64,000 nt of DNA. Source: Helicobacter_B zhangjianzhongii (GTDB taxonomy: Bacteria > Campylobacterota > Campylobacteria > Campylobacterales > Helicobacteraceae). The stretch's first letter is position 1, and the number at the start of each line of letters is the position of its first letter. This document shows positions 1 to 7,064 of this stretch, one piece after another. The translations under genes were made by a program, and so were the position numbers. Under the pieces are notes generated by a model. That model made no database searches, was not told the origin of the DNA, and worked only from the letters and a program-made list of their open reading frames with translations. Location of the stretch: positions 47,285 to 111,284 of the forward strand of contig NZ_JANURN010000007.1 of assembly GCF_030249855.1 (NCBI RefSeq), given 5' to 3'.

Positions 1-486
1 GGGGATCTGGCGTGCGATGCTATCACATAGGCAAAGTGCCGCTAGCTCCCCACCTGTTACAATAAAATCCCCCACACTAAACACCTCATCAGCATAAGCT
101 TCAATGGCACGCTCATCAAATCCCTCGTATCGCCCACACACAAAGACAATATGCTCTTTTTGGGCTAGGCGCATTGCATCGTGCTGGGTAAATTGCTTGG
201 CGCAAGGTGTAAGGAAGATAATATGAGCTTTTTTAGATTCTGGGGGCTGTGAGGGTTTGGCTATGGTGTGTTGGATCGCCCTTTCTAGCACACAAGGCAA
301 AAGCACCTGTCCTGCCCCGCCGCCAATTTGAGGGGCATCGACACTTTTGTAAGAATCACGCGCAAAATCGCGTAGCTGGATTGTGTCAATGGCGATCAAG
401 CCCTTTTCTCTAGCGATTTTTAGGATAGATTCTTGGAAGTAGCTCTCAATAAGCGTGGGAAAAAGCGTGATAAAGCTAAAGGTCAT
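1..486 (-). CDS. trmD: tRNA (guanine-N1)-methyltransferase TrmD, 3' part missing
   Basis: N-terminal 162 codons of the SPOUT methyltransferase that makes m1G37 in tRNAs reading CNN codons; the gene runs off the left window edge. Translation of the minus strand from an ATG at 486 gives MTFSFITLFPTLIESYFQ, followed by an IGGGAGQVL segment matching the family's YGGGPGM loop and CGRYEGFDERAIEAY matching the conserved GRYEGxDER substrate-binding motif. It starts 4 bases after the rimM stop and is the last visible gene of the rpsP-khpA-rimM-trmD operon, the usual bacterial order. The region between the two motifs (PSQPPESKKA) is slightly longer and more polar than in E. coli, as often seen in this genome. 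Identification is secure; the catalytic C-terminal knot cannot be inspected. Confidence 0.93.
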   Translation of the reverse strand, partial: MTFSFITLFPTLIESYFQESILKIAREKGLIAIDTIQLRDFARDSYKSVDAPQIGGGAGQVLLPCVLERAIQHTIAKPSQPPESKKAHIIFLTPCAKQFTQHDAMRLAQKEHIVFVCGRYEGFDERAIEAYADEVFSVGDFIVTGGELAALCLCDSIARQIP

Positions 487-490
487 ATCG

Positions 491-1180
491 CTACTCGCAG
501 AGTGATTTGGCATTTTGCGTGAAGATGCCGCCATTTTGCGTAGGAGTCGCAAGGGAGATATGTAGCACATACGCATCAATATATGGGAGATAAAAGATCT
601 TTGGCTTTTTGGCTTTGGTGGATTTTTGTGGCTGGGGTTGATCGGGGCTTGCTGGGGTGGTTTGGGCGATTAGGAGATAGTCTGTGCTGCCTATGCGCTC
701 TATCTCGATGACCTTGCCTAGCACTTCATCATTTTCTATGACCTCTAAACCAATAATATCAAAATAAAAAAACTCATCTTTTGTAAGCGGGCATTTTGCG
801 CGTGTCTCTTGCTTGCTTGTGAATAGGCGCATATTAACAAGCTCTTGTGCCTTCTCCCTAGAATCTATATGTGTGAATGTCAGCAGTAAATCGCTGCGCC
901 TTTTTGTGATGGATTGTATGGTAAGGAAGCGTTGCATTCTATCGGCAAAAAGCCTTGTGCCTGCTTGCAAAAATTCTTCAAAATCGCTTGTTAGGTGAAA
1001 GACTAGCGCGCCTTTAAGCCCCACAGCTCTGCCGATTTTACCTACTTCTATGACATAATCAGCATAATCCAAAAAAGTGGATTCTAGCCTAGAATCCACT
1101 TTTTCACTTGGGGTGGTATCTTGTGTGTTTGGGGATTGTTTAGAGCCGTGATTTGCGGCTGTTTGTGGAGAATTATTCAC
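491..1180 (-). CDS. rimM: 16S rRNA processing protein RimM
   Basis: Ribosome maturation factor for the 30S head, binding S19. The RimM N-terminal beta-barrel begins near residue 43 (VIEVGKIGRAVGLKGALVF, family signature GxxhGxxGxh) and the PRC-barrel half carries DEFFYFDIIGLEVI. It is 229 residues against about 170-185 usual. The excess lies in a 40-residue N-terminal leader ending in KVDSRLESTF, the translation of a perfect inverted repeat at 1072-1104, and in a Pro/Gln/Lys-rich loop (around residues 175-195) before KIFYLPYIDAYVL. GTG start at 1180 overlaps the khpA stop by 8 bases, so translational coupling is likely; a shorter in-frame start would remove the repeat-derived leader and cannot be excluded. 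Confidence 0.9.
   Translation of the reverse strand: MNNSPQTAANHGSKQSPNTQDTTPSEKVDSRLESTFLDYADYVIEVGKIGRAVGLKGALVFHLTSDFEEFLQAGTRLFADRMQRFLTIQSITKRRSDLLLTFTHIDSREKAQELVNMRLFTSKQETRAKCPLTKDEFFYFDIIGLEVIENDEVLGKVIEIERIGSTDYLLIAQTTPASPDQPQPQKSTKAKKPKIFYLPYIDAYVLHISLATPTQNGGIFTQNAKSLCE
1072..1104. repeat. Perfect inverted pair of the GTGGATTCTAG word inside rimM
   Basis: Two 16-base arms (AAAAAGTGGATTCTAG and its complement) separated by one base. On the rimM strand the pair reads KVDSR-LESTF, so a DNA hairpin is embedded in the coding region without breaking the frame. Identical architecture recurs at 10195-10227 and 17429-17459 and, without the spacer, at 43848-43881. Confidence 0.95.
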
Positions 1181-1412
1181 AAGGATGAACAGTGATTTTG
1201 TAGGTCATTCCATCTTTTGCCTTGCAGCCAGAGACAAAAGTTTTTAAAGAGACAATCATCCTGCCATCTTTGCCTATGACGCGTCCCATATCATCGACTG
1301 AGACAAACACATCTAAAAGTCGCACGCCATCTCCTTGACTTGAGCGTATGGAGACTTTGTCTGGGGAAGCGACTATTTTTTTCACATAGGTTTCTAAAAA
1401 CTTCTCAACCAT
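1173..1412 (-). CDS. khpA: KH-domain RNA-binding protein KhpA (YlqC family)
   Basis: Small (79-residue) single KH-domain protein. The GxxG loop is visible as GKDGR in VSVDDMGRVIGKDGRMIVSLK (around residues 44-52), preceded by the family N-terminus MVEKFLETYVKKIV. Known members bind structured RNA together with a Jag/KhpB partner and affect cell division and translation; no partner gene is in view. It sits between rpsP (31 bases upstream) and rimM (8-base overlap), the classical rpsP-ylqC-rimM-trmD arrangement. Confidence 0.9.
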   Translation of the reverse strand: MVEKFLETYVKKIVASPDKVSIRSSQGDGVRLLDVFVSVDDMGRVIGKDGRMIVSLKTFVSGCKAKDGMTYKITVHPCE

Positions 1413-1443
1413 TGAGCCAAAACCTTAGCAGAGTTTATTGGGT

Positions 1444-1677
1444 TTATTTTCCGGCTGCGAGCTTTTCGACACGCTCACTCATCTTAGCTCCCACGCCTTT
1501 CCAATATGCAAGCCTATCAGTATCGATTTTGATTGTTGCAGGCTGGGTTAGCGGATTGTAGTAGCCGATAGATTCTATCCAGCCGCCATCGCGTCTCTTA
1601 CGAGAGTCTGTAACTACCACGCGATAAAATGGCTTTTTCTTTCGACCCATACGAGTTAGGCGGATAACAGTTGCCAT
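1444..1677 (-). CDS. rpsP: 30S ribosomal protein S16
   Basis: 77-residue S16 of the small-subunit body. The start MATVIRLTRMGRKKKPFYRVVVTDSRKRRDG... is diagnostic, with the conserved RxGxKKxPxYRIVVxDSRxxRDG signature (written here in pieces). A strong Shine-Dalgarno AAGGAG lies 7 bases before the ATG. It is the first gene of a four-gene translation operon and has its own promoter upstream; length is normal and no repeat has entered it. Confidence 0.97.
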   Translation of the reverse strand: MATVIRLTRMGRKKKPFYRVVVTDSRKRRDGGWIESIGYYNPLTQPATIKIDTDRLAYWKGVGAKMSERVEKLAAGK

Positions 1678-1715
1678 ACTTGCTCCTTAATTGCTTAATT
1701 ATTAGTAGAACGCGG

Positions 1716-1721
1716 ATTATA
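1716..1721 (-). promoter_or_regulatory. Probable sigma-70 -10 box for rpsP-khpA-rimM-trmD
   Basis: Minus-strand TATAAT 39 bases before the rpsP ATG, preceded by an AT-rich stretch (ATATATTTTTATGTG) as is usual for Helicobacter promoters that lack a clear -35 box. Assigned by motif and position only. Confidence 0.6.
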
Positions 1722-1764
1722 CACATAAAAATATATTTTTACCCTTAAAGACTAGGGAGATGAC

Positions 1765-3120
1765 TTATCTTATGCCACCTTTGCCTTTCATCTGTCCCAT
1801 TAGCCCCATCAAATCCTGCATACTGCCCTTTTGGCTAAATTTTTTTGCCATTTTAGATGCCATATCAAATTGCTTCACAATGCGGTTAATATCAGCGACT
1901 TCAAGCCCTGCGCCCTGTGCGATTCGCTTGCGCCTTGAGCCATTGAGTAAATCTGGATTCTCGCGCTCTTTTTTTGTCATAGAATTGACCATCGCGCGGA
2001 TATTTTTTAGCTCCTTGGAATTATCTAAATCTACATTTTTTAGCTGTCCAGCCACTTGGGAGAGTCCGGGTATCATCGATACAAGCGAGCTCATTGAGCC
2101 AAGCTTTTTGACATTTTCGATTTGCGCTAGAAAGTCTTCAAAGCCAAATTGCCCTTTTTTGAGCTTTTTGCTGATATTTTTTGCTTCTTTTTCATCGATG
2201 ATTGTAGCTGTCTTTTCTGCAAGGGAGATGATGTCCCCAGCTCCCATAAGCCTTGAGACAATGCGATCTGGGATAAAAATATCAAGATCAGGGATTTTCT
2301 CGCCATTACCGATGAAGCGCAGCGGGATTTGCAGCTGATAAGCGATATTAAGCGCGATACCGCCTTTTGTATCGCTATCAAATTTTGTAAGTATCACGCC
2401 GCTAAGCCCTATGCGATCGTGGAAGCCCTGCGCACTTCTAATGCCATCTTGCCCGCTAAGAGAGTCAGCGACATAAAAGATCTCATTAGGCTTTAAATAA
2501 TCGCGCAAGCTTTGTAGCTCGCTCATTAGCGCATCATCAATCGCCAGCCGCCCCGCAGAATCCACAATCATCACATCAAAGCCCCCTTGCTCTGCGCGTT
2601 TTTTGGCAGCTTGTGCTACTGCTAGGGGGCTAGATTCTGCTTGTGGCATAGAATCTGGGCTAAAGACTTCTACCTCGATTTGCTCTCCTAGCACTTGGAG
2701 CTGCTTTACTGCCGCAAGACGCGCTAAATCGCACGCCACAAGCAGCACCTTTTTATTGCGCGTTTTGAGATAGTTGGCAAGCTTGGCGGAAGTGGTTGTT
2801 TTCCCGCTTCCTTGCAGACCGCACATAAGCACGATTGTAGGGGGCTTTGGCGCATATACAAAGCCATAATGCCCGCTTGTGGTGAGAATCTCTAGCAATG
2901 CAGCTTGCAGCGCGTCTAAGAAATTTTGCTTGCCTATGCCCTTTTCTTTCGTGTGCTGGGCGATGTGATCTAGCAGGGATTTGGTAACCTTATGATGGAC
3001 ATCATTTTTGAGTAGGGTTTTTTTCAGCTCATCTAGGGCGCGGTTAAGAGCCTTTTCATCATCATTAAAGCGGATTTTAGAAGCAATGGAGCGCAGAGAG
3101 CTACTTAGAGTATCAAACAT
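1765..3120 (-). CDS. ffh: Signal recognition particle protein Ffh
   Basis: SRP54 GTPase that binds signal sequences and 4.5S RNA to deliver membrane proteins to FtsY. The N domain occupies roughly residues 1-90, then the G domain with GLQGSGKTT at 101-109 (G1), DSAGR (G3) and TKFDSDTKGG (G4 region). The C-terminal M domain is methionine-rich and ends MKGKGGIR, as expected for signal-peptide binding. 451 residues is normal. Contains no repeat unit, in contrast to many neighbours. It lies just upstream of rpsP on the same strand, an association common in bacteria. A GTGGATTCTAG word sits about 20 bases before the start codon. Confidence 0.96.
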   Translation of the reverse strand: MFDTLSSSLRSIASKIRFNDDEKALNRALDELKKTLLKNDVHHKVTKSLLDHIAQHTKEKGIGKQNFLDALQAALLEILTTSGHYGFVYAPKPPTIVLMCGLQGSGKTTTSAKLANYLKTRNKKVLLVACDLARLAAVKQLQVLGEQIEVEVFSPDSMPQAESSPLAVAQAAKKRAEQGGFDVMIVDSAGRLAIDDALMSELQSLRDYLKPNEIFYVADSLSGQDGIRSAQGFHDRIGLSGVILTKFDSDTKGGIALNIAYQLQIPLRFIGNGEKIPDLDIFIPDRIVSRLMGAGDIISLAEKTATIIDEKEAKNISKKLKKGQFGFEDFLAQIENVKKLGSMSSLVSMIPGLSQVAGQLKNVDLDNSKELKNIRAMVNSMTKKERENPDLLNGSRRKRIAQGAGLEVADINRIVKQFDMASKMAKKFSQKGSMQDLMGLMGQMKGKGGIR

Positions 3121-3178
3121 TGTTTTTCCTTACAAAGTGGATTCTAGTTGCACAGGAGGCATTGTAATACAAGCGGGC

Positions 3179-3505
3179 TTAAACTATGTGTGTTTGGCGC
3201 GTGTTTGCATAGATAAACGCCGCATACTCGTGGCTTATCTCATCAATGGCTAGGGCTAAGAATTGCGGAGTCTCATAGCTATGGAGTGAGAGTAGCATAG
3301 ATCGCGCTTTTTCTAGCGCACTCTTGGTGGTTTTAAGCCGTAGGAGATATTCTTTGTCGCAGTGGATTTGTCCTTTGAAGCGATAGAGACTTTTAATTTT
3401 GCTCCACTGCGCACAGGCGATGAGGTTGTGCTCTAAAAGGGCTTTGGCAATAGACTTTGCCTCCTTTTTGCTGCTTGTGGTGGTTAGGATTATATAGGCT
3501 TCCAT
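3179..3505 (-). CDS. cutA: Divalent-cation tolerance protein CutA
   Basis: Trimeric CutA1 family, historically linked to copper tolerance although the molecular role is unsettled. The chosen start gives MEAYIILTTTSSKKEAKSIA; the conserved LIACAQW segment follows, then YxxKGQ-like YRFKGQ and EYLLRLKTT. The open frame extends ten codons further upstream, but the ATG at 3505 starts exactly where CutA homology begins and 4 bases after the preceding stop, so 108 residues is preferred. The family's C-terminal YxWI segment reads YAAFIYANT and the motif before it (YETPQFLALAI) replaces the usual YxxPEI. Confidence 0.85.
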   Translation of the reverse strand: MEAYIILTTTSSKKEAKSIAKALLEHNLIACAQWSKIKSLYRFKGQIHCDKEYLLRLKTTKSALEKARSMLLSLHSYETPQFLALAIDEISHEYAAFIYANTRQTHIV

Positions 3506-3509
3506 ATCG

Positions 3510-4652
3510 CTAAATAATCTCGTGCAGTAGTCCAACGGCTGCGATGACTAGCACGACCCCCACATAGCCTATGGCATTAAGCCGCTCGCCAAATAAGATT
3601 CTCCCCCCAGCGATCGTGCCGATAATCCCTATCGCCCCCCAGCTAGAATACGCCACTGCAAGCTCCATAGAATCTAGGGCTAGCATAAGCAGATAAAATG
3701 CCCCAATCACCACTGCCACCGCGCCTAGCCCATAGCCTAGCTTAGAGAAGCCATTTGAGGCTTTAAGCAGCAGATTTGCCACCACATCAAGCACCGCTGC
3801 GATACACACAAACGCAAAGCCAAGCATAGCAGGCGTGCTATGCCACACATAGCCTAGAAGTGAGAGAGCCACTACGCCGATAAGCCCTGCACTAAGCAGC
3901 GCGAAGGATAGGGCGGAGGGCTTGCTTGTATGTGAGGTGCAAAAAGTGGATTCTAGGTTTTGGGCGTTGGCTTTTTCATCAAAACAAGGGATACCGCTCG
4001 GCGTTAGCCGATGTTTCTTTAGAAAAATCCTGCCGCCTGCGGCGTGATTATCAAACACAACTTCAGCTTTTTTGTTCTGCGGCGTGTTTAAACTTTGGGC
4101 GTTTTTCTTAGAATCCACTTTTTGTAATTCTGCGTTTTTATCAAAAGTGGATTCTAGGTTTTCAGCCTGTTTTGTAAAGCCGCTGTGGGATTCTAGGATT
4201 TGCGATGAGAAATCGGGGCTTTTCGAGCCGCGCAAGGAGATAAGACTTGGCTGTCTATCGACGCAGCGCGGCGAAGAAATCCCCGATTTATCGCGCAAAG
4301 CCGAATCCTCATCGCTAACCTCGCCGAAGTTGATGAGCAAGATCCCTACCACCGCACACACAATCCCCGCATACTGCACCAAAGCTAGATTCTCATCAAA
4401 ATACCAAATCCCAATCAAAACAATACATATAACCCCCAGCACTTCCCACATCGCATACGCCACGCTTACGCTGATTTGCTTAATGGCAAGCCCAATGAAG
4501 TAGTAAGACACACAGATGAAAAATGCTGTAACCAAAAAGCCATAGCTCATACTTTGGGCGAGTTTCAAAAAGCTAGAGCCTAGCACCTCTGTGATGATAG
4601 CCAGCACCAGCCATAGCCACGCTAGAAGTTTAGGATTGATTGTTGCTAGCAT
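3510..4652 (-). CDS. Fused SMR (MdtJ-MdtI-like) transporter joined by a repeat-derived linker
   Basis: Two small-multidrug-resistance units in one 380-residue chain. Residues about 8-110 resemble MdtJ: AWLWLVLAIITEVLGSSF contains the membrane glutamate of SMR proteins. Residues about 265-380 resemble MdtI: FVCIAAVLDVVANLLLKAS (Asp where MdtI has Glu), then ELAVAYSSWGAIGI and ILFGERL. SMR proteins are normally about 105-120 residues and work as dimers; MdtJ and MdtI are partners encoded by adjacent genes. Here about 125 residues (112-240) are translated repeat mosaic, followed by an extra hydrophobic segment (residues about 247-264) that could alter topology. Overlaps lgt by 23 bases. Likely substrates (polyamines or cationic compounds) are inference from the family. 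Confidence 0.8.
   Translation of the reverse strand: MLATINPKLLAWLWLVLAIITEVLGSSFLKLAQSMSYGFLVTAFFICVSYYFIGLAIKQISVSVAYAMWEVLGVICIVLIGIWYFDENLALVQYAGIVCAVVGILLINFGEVSDEDSALRDKSGISSPRCVDRQPSLISLRGSKSPDFSSQILESHSGFTKQAENLESTFDKNAELQKVDSKKNAQSLNTPQNKKAEVVFDNHAAGGRIFLKKHRLTPSGIPCFDEKANAQNLESTFCTSHTSKPSALSFALLSAGLIGVVALSLLGYVWHSTPAMLGFAFVCIAAVLDVVANLLLKASNGFSKLGYGLGAVAVVIGAFYLLMLALDSMELAVAYSSWGAIGIIGTIAGGRILFGERLNAIGYVGVVLVIAAVGLLHEII
3936..4320. repeat. Repeat mosaic inside the SMR fusion gene
   Basis: Contains several GTGGATTCTAG words (near 3945, 4147 and a one-base variant near 4112), a TTTCTTTAGAAA word near 4013, a CGCAGGCGGCAGGATT-type module near 4030-4047 in reverse orientation, a GTTTAAAC module near 4086, and one copy of family B (4202-4295). 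All are read in frame on the minus strand. The same modules recur in aguA, ispDF and the genes between 35911 and 40293. Confidence 0.9.
4202..4295. repeat. Palindromic repeat family B, copy 1
   Basis: Conserved core GCAAGGAGATAAGACTTGG then GTCTATCGACGC, flanked by arms AAATCGGGG / CCCCGATTT and GCCGCG / CGCGGC. Read on the opposite strand here (ISSPRCVDRQPSLISLRGS) compared with the ispDF copy. Confidence 0.9.
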
Positions 4653-5517
4653 TGCACGCTCCTTTGGTTTTTAGTGAGTTGTTTTTTAGCGCGTAGAAGA
4701 TGATTAACGCCCCTAGGGCAATCATTATCAAGCATAGAATCTGCCCCATACTCAAAGAGCCAAAAAGCCCTAGCTGCGCATCAGGCTCCCTCCAATACTC
4801 CGCGATAAAGCGCATAAGCCCATAGCTCACCCCATAGACGCCAATAAGCGCATTAGTAAGAGGCTTGTATGTAGAGCATAGCACGATGATTATAAACACC
4901 ACAAACCCTTCAAGGATAGCTTCTAGTAGCTGGCTAGGGTAGCGTAGCACACCATTGACTATAATCCCAATTTTTTGCCCAAAGATGTCATTTTCTCCCA
5001 CCACTCGCCCAAAAAGCTCTTGGTTTAAGAAATTCCCCACACGCCCAAACACATATGCTAGTGGCACACTTATAGCGACTAGATCTAGCAAGGGTAGTAG
5101 GGATATATGCTTGATTTTGGCAAAGATATATGATGCTAGCAAGAATCCCACCACCCCGCCGTGGAAGCTCATACCGCGGATACCGATAAAATTCCCATAC
5201 GGATCAAAGGGGTTAAAAATCTCTATCGGGTGGGCTAAATACCAGAATCTATCGGGATCGTAGATAAGCACATAGCCAAGCCTAGCCCCCAAAATCACGC
5301 CAATTTCTGCCCAGATAAAATAGCTATCTAAAAGCTGCTTTGATATGGGGAAGCGCGTGGGATTTATGCGGATAAAAAAGTGCGCGACAAAAAGCGCGAA
5401 AATAAGCGCACATACATACGCGATCCCATACCAATGCACGCTTGCGCCAAATATGCTAAATGCCACAGGATCAAAATGCGCATAGATTGTATTCCACAGG
5501 CTATATTGCATCTCCAT
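4630..5517 (-). CDS. lgt: Prolipoprotein diacylglyceryl transferase Lgt
   Basis: Inner-membrane enzyme that attaches diacylglycerol to the lipobox cysteine of prelipoproteins; several such lipoproteins are encoded in this window. Seven-helix protein of 295 residues (normal). MSFHGG at 116-121 carries the essential histidine region and GRVGNFLNQELFGR at 158-171 is the Lgt signature. C-terminal YWREPDAQLG matches the family. The start MEMQYS could equally be the second ATG two codons later. Its 3' end overlaps the SMR fusion gene. Position next to an RluA-like synthase and waaA agrees with the H. pylori order as I recall it, apart from two inserted genes upstream. Confidence 0.96.
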   Translation of the reverse strand: MEMQYSLWNTIYAHFDPVAFSIFGASVHWYGIAYVCALIFALFVAHFFIRINPTRFPISKQLLDSYFIWAEIGVILGARLGYVLIYDPDRFWYLAHPIEIFNPFDPYGNFIGIRGMSFHGGVVGFLLASYIFAKIKHISLLPLLDLVAISVPLAYVFGRVGNFLNQELFGRVVGENDIFGQKIGIIVNGVLRYPSQLLEAILEGFVVFIIIVLCSTYKPLTNALIGVYGVSYGLMRFIAEYWREPDAQLGLFGSLSMGQILCLIMIALGALIIFYALKNNSLKTKGACNASNNQS

Positions 5518-5525
5518 TGTAGTCC

Positions 5526-5876
5526 TTATGAGTTTTTGTAGTTGCGCGGATCGTGCTCGACACTAATGGCAAATATCTTGTCAAACTCCACAGATTCTAG
5601 TAGCTCAAGCAAGTGGTAGTTGTTTGTGCCAAGGCTAAAGTCATAGTTATTATAGAGCTTTAGGCGTAGCAAATGCCCTAGGGCATAGGTATTGAAAGGA
5701 AAGGCATCAAGCAGCATAATGCGCCATTGGCTAAAATCCCTAGAATCCACTTTTATATGCGTGGCGATAAGCTTATCAAGCTTGTTGGCAAACTCCAGAT
5801 AATCTTCATAAGTCTTCACGCGCCCTTGAGAGCACAGATATAAAATATCATTTCTTTTTGCGGTGCTAAATTGCAA
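5526..5876 (-). CDS. STAS-domain protein, probable anti-sigma factor antagonist
   Basis: 116 residues with the length and outline of a SpoIIAA/RsbV-type STAS domain: an N-terminal strand (DILYLCSQGRV), a helix (YEDYLEFANKLDKLI), a central strand (WRIMLLDAFPF) followed by a serine/asparagine-poor loop, and a C-terminal helix and strand HLLELLESVEFDKIFAI, the most recognisable part. KVDSRDF at residues 78-84 region is a translated GTGGATTCTAG word. It overlaps the upstream HATPase-like gene by 11 bases, which is what is expected of an antagonist/kinase pair. No phosphorylatable serine is obvious to me in the usual place, so function is inferred from fold outline and context, not from catalytic residues. 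Confidence 0.55.
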   Translation of the reverse strand: MQFSTAKRNDILYLCSQGRVKTYEDYLEFANKLDKLIATHIKVDSRDFSQWRIMLLDAFPFNTYALGHLLRLKLYNNYDFSLGTNNYHLLELLESVEFDKIFAISVEHDPRNYKNS

Positions 5877-6438
5877 GATATTGTCCTTTGATTACCATTG
5901 ATATAGTGCGATATTGTGCGGAGATGATCGTAAATCGTGGTGCATTGTAGCAGAAAATTTCCGCATATCGTTTAATGAGCTTGTGTCCTAGATTGTGGTG
6001 GTGGGTGGATCCTAGGGGGCTAGGCTGCTTAGATGTATGCAGGCATATAAGAGGGCGTGTGTAGGCAGATGGCTTGCCCTTGGGGTAGCAAAATGCCTTG
6101 ATAGTAACGGAGTAGCAAAAGCTTAGATGCAATCTCTGGCGATCGCAAATATGCGTGGTGATTAGCAGGGTGTGTGGCGGTGGGGCTGGGGGTGTTTTGT
6201 GTATATGCAGTGTGGGGGCATAAAGATCGCATAGCCCGTATTTTAGGATATTTGTGCCTAGCTCAAAAAGCAGGAGATACACGCTATCTCGCCACTTTGG
6301 TGCGATGGGTGAGATAGTGGATTCTAGCGCGGACTCTAAGCTAGCAAAGGCTAAAGGGCAGCGGGGCTTCAAAGCTCTCTCCAAGCACACAAATGCGGCT
6401 TGAATGCAGCATAAGCCTAGGAGCATTTGCACCGCCAT
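5866..6438 (-). CDS. HATPase-like protein, possible anti-sigma factor kinase (RsbW/SpoIIAB type)
   Basis: Contains an N-box-like ELGTNILKYG (Glu59, Asn63, i.e. ExxxN followed by KYG) as in RsbW/SpoIIAB ATPases, and a late glycine segment NLGHKLIKRYA near residues 155-165 resembling the G2 box. The middle (PPAPPPHTLL, TSKQPSPLGSTHHH) is unusual and low-complexity. The start is uncertain: the ATG at 6438 overlaps the 3' end of the RluA-like gene by 98 bases, and GTG or TTG codons just downstream could be used. Tight coupling to the STAS gene supports a partner-switch pair. No sigma factor gene is in the window. Alternative: a degenerate HATPase protein. Confidence 0.5.
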   Translation of the reverse strand: MAVQMLLGLCCIQAAFVCLERALKPRCPLAFASLESALESTISPIAPKWRDSVYLLLFELGTNILKYGLCDLYAPTLHIHKTPPAPPPHTLLITTHICDRQRLHLSFCYSVTIKAFCYPKGKPSAYTRPLICLHTSKQPSPLGSTHHHNLGHKLIKRYAEIFCYNAPRFTIISAQYRTISMVIKGQYLAI

Positions 6439-7060
6439 AGAGTGTATCGCCGATGATCGGGTGTCCTATATGGGCTAAATGCACGCGGATTTGATGTGTC
6501 CTGCCTGTTTCTATCTGCACGCGTAGCAAGGTCTTTTTGCCTATAATGGATTCTGGGGCGATGTGGGTTAGGGCTTCTAGCCCATCTTTATGCACTTTGC
6601 TTTTAGCACTCTTGCCCTTTTTGGTAAGGATTGGGGCGTTGATAGTCGCACTCTCTGGGACAATGCCACTCACAAGCGCGTAGTAGATCTTCTCCACCTT
6701 GCGTGCTTTAAAGGCGTTGATAATCTCTAGGGCTGTTTGACTCTGGCTCTTAGCTAGCAGTAGCACACCGCTTGTTTCTTTATCGAGTCTGTGGAGTAGC
6801 TCATAGCCTTGAAATCGCGCTTGTATCGCATAGCTTTCTAAAAATGCTGGCTTATTTACCACAAGCAAATCCCCCCTTTGCGCGATTATGCTAATTGGCG
6901 CGATGTCTTGGATCTGGAAGTTTGTCTTAGGATCTAGCAGGGCGCGTGCTAGGGTGAGCTTTCTGCCATTGGCACTTACAAGCCCATCATCAATGAGGGA
7001 TTTTGCTTTTTTGTGGGAGATGTGTTTTTGCAGGCTTAGGAGTTTGTAGGCTTTTTCCAT
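6341..7060 (-). CDS. RluA-family 23S rRNA/tRNA pseudouridine synthase
   Basis: 239 residues with an S4-like N-terminus (residues 1-45, KLLSLQKHISHKKAKSLIDDG) and the RluA catalytic motif HRLDKETSGVLLLAKS at 90-105, with the presumed catalytic aspartate at 93. Further family motifs are LVVNKPAF (66-73) and RTHQIRVHLAHIGHPIIGD near 190-207. Target uridine cannot be told from sequence. It occupies the place of H. pylori HP0956 between lgt and waaA. Its end overlaps the HATPase-like gene. Confidence 0.92.
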   Translation of the reverse strand: MEKAYKLLSLQKHISHKKAKSLIDDGLVSANGRKLTLARALLDPKTNFQIQDIAPISIIAQRGDLLVVNKPAFLESYAIQARFQGYELLHRLDKETSGVLLLAKSQSQTALEIINAFKARKVEKIYYALVSGIVPESATINAPILTKKGKSAKSKVHKDGLEALTHIAPESIIGKKTLLRVQIETGRTHQIRVHLAHIGHPIIGDTLYGGANAPRLMLHSSRICVLGESFEAPLPFSLC

Positions 7061-7064
7061 TTGG

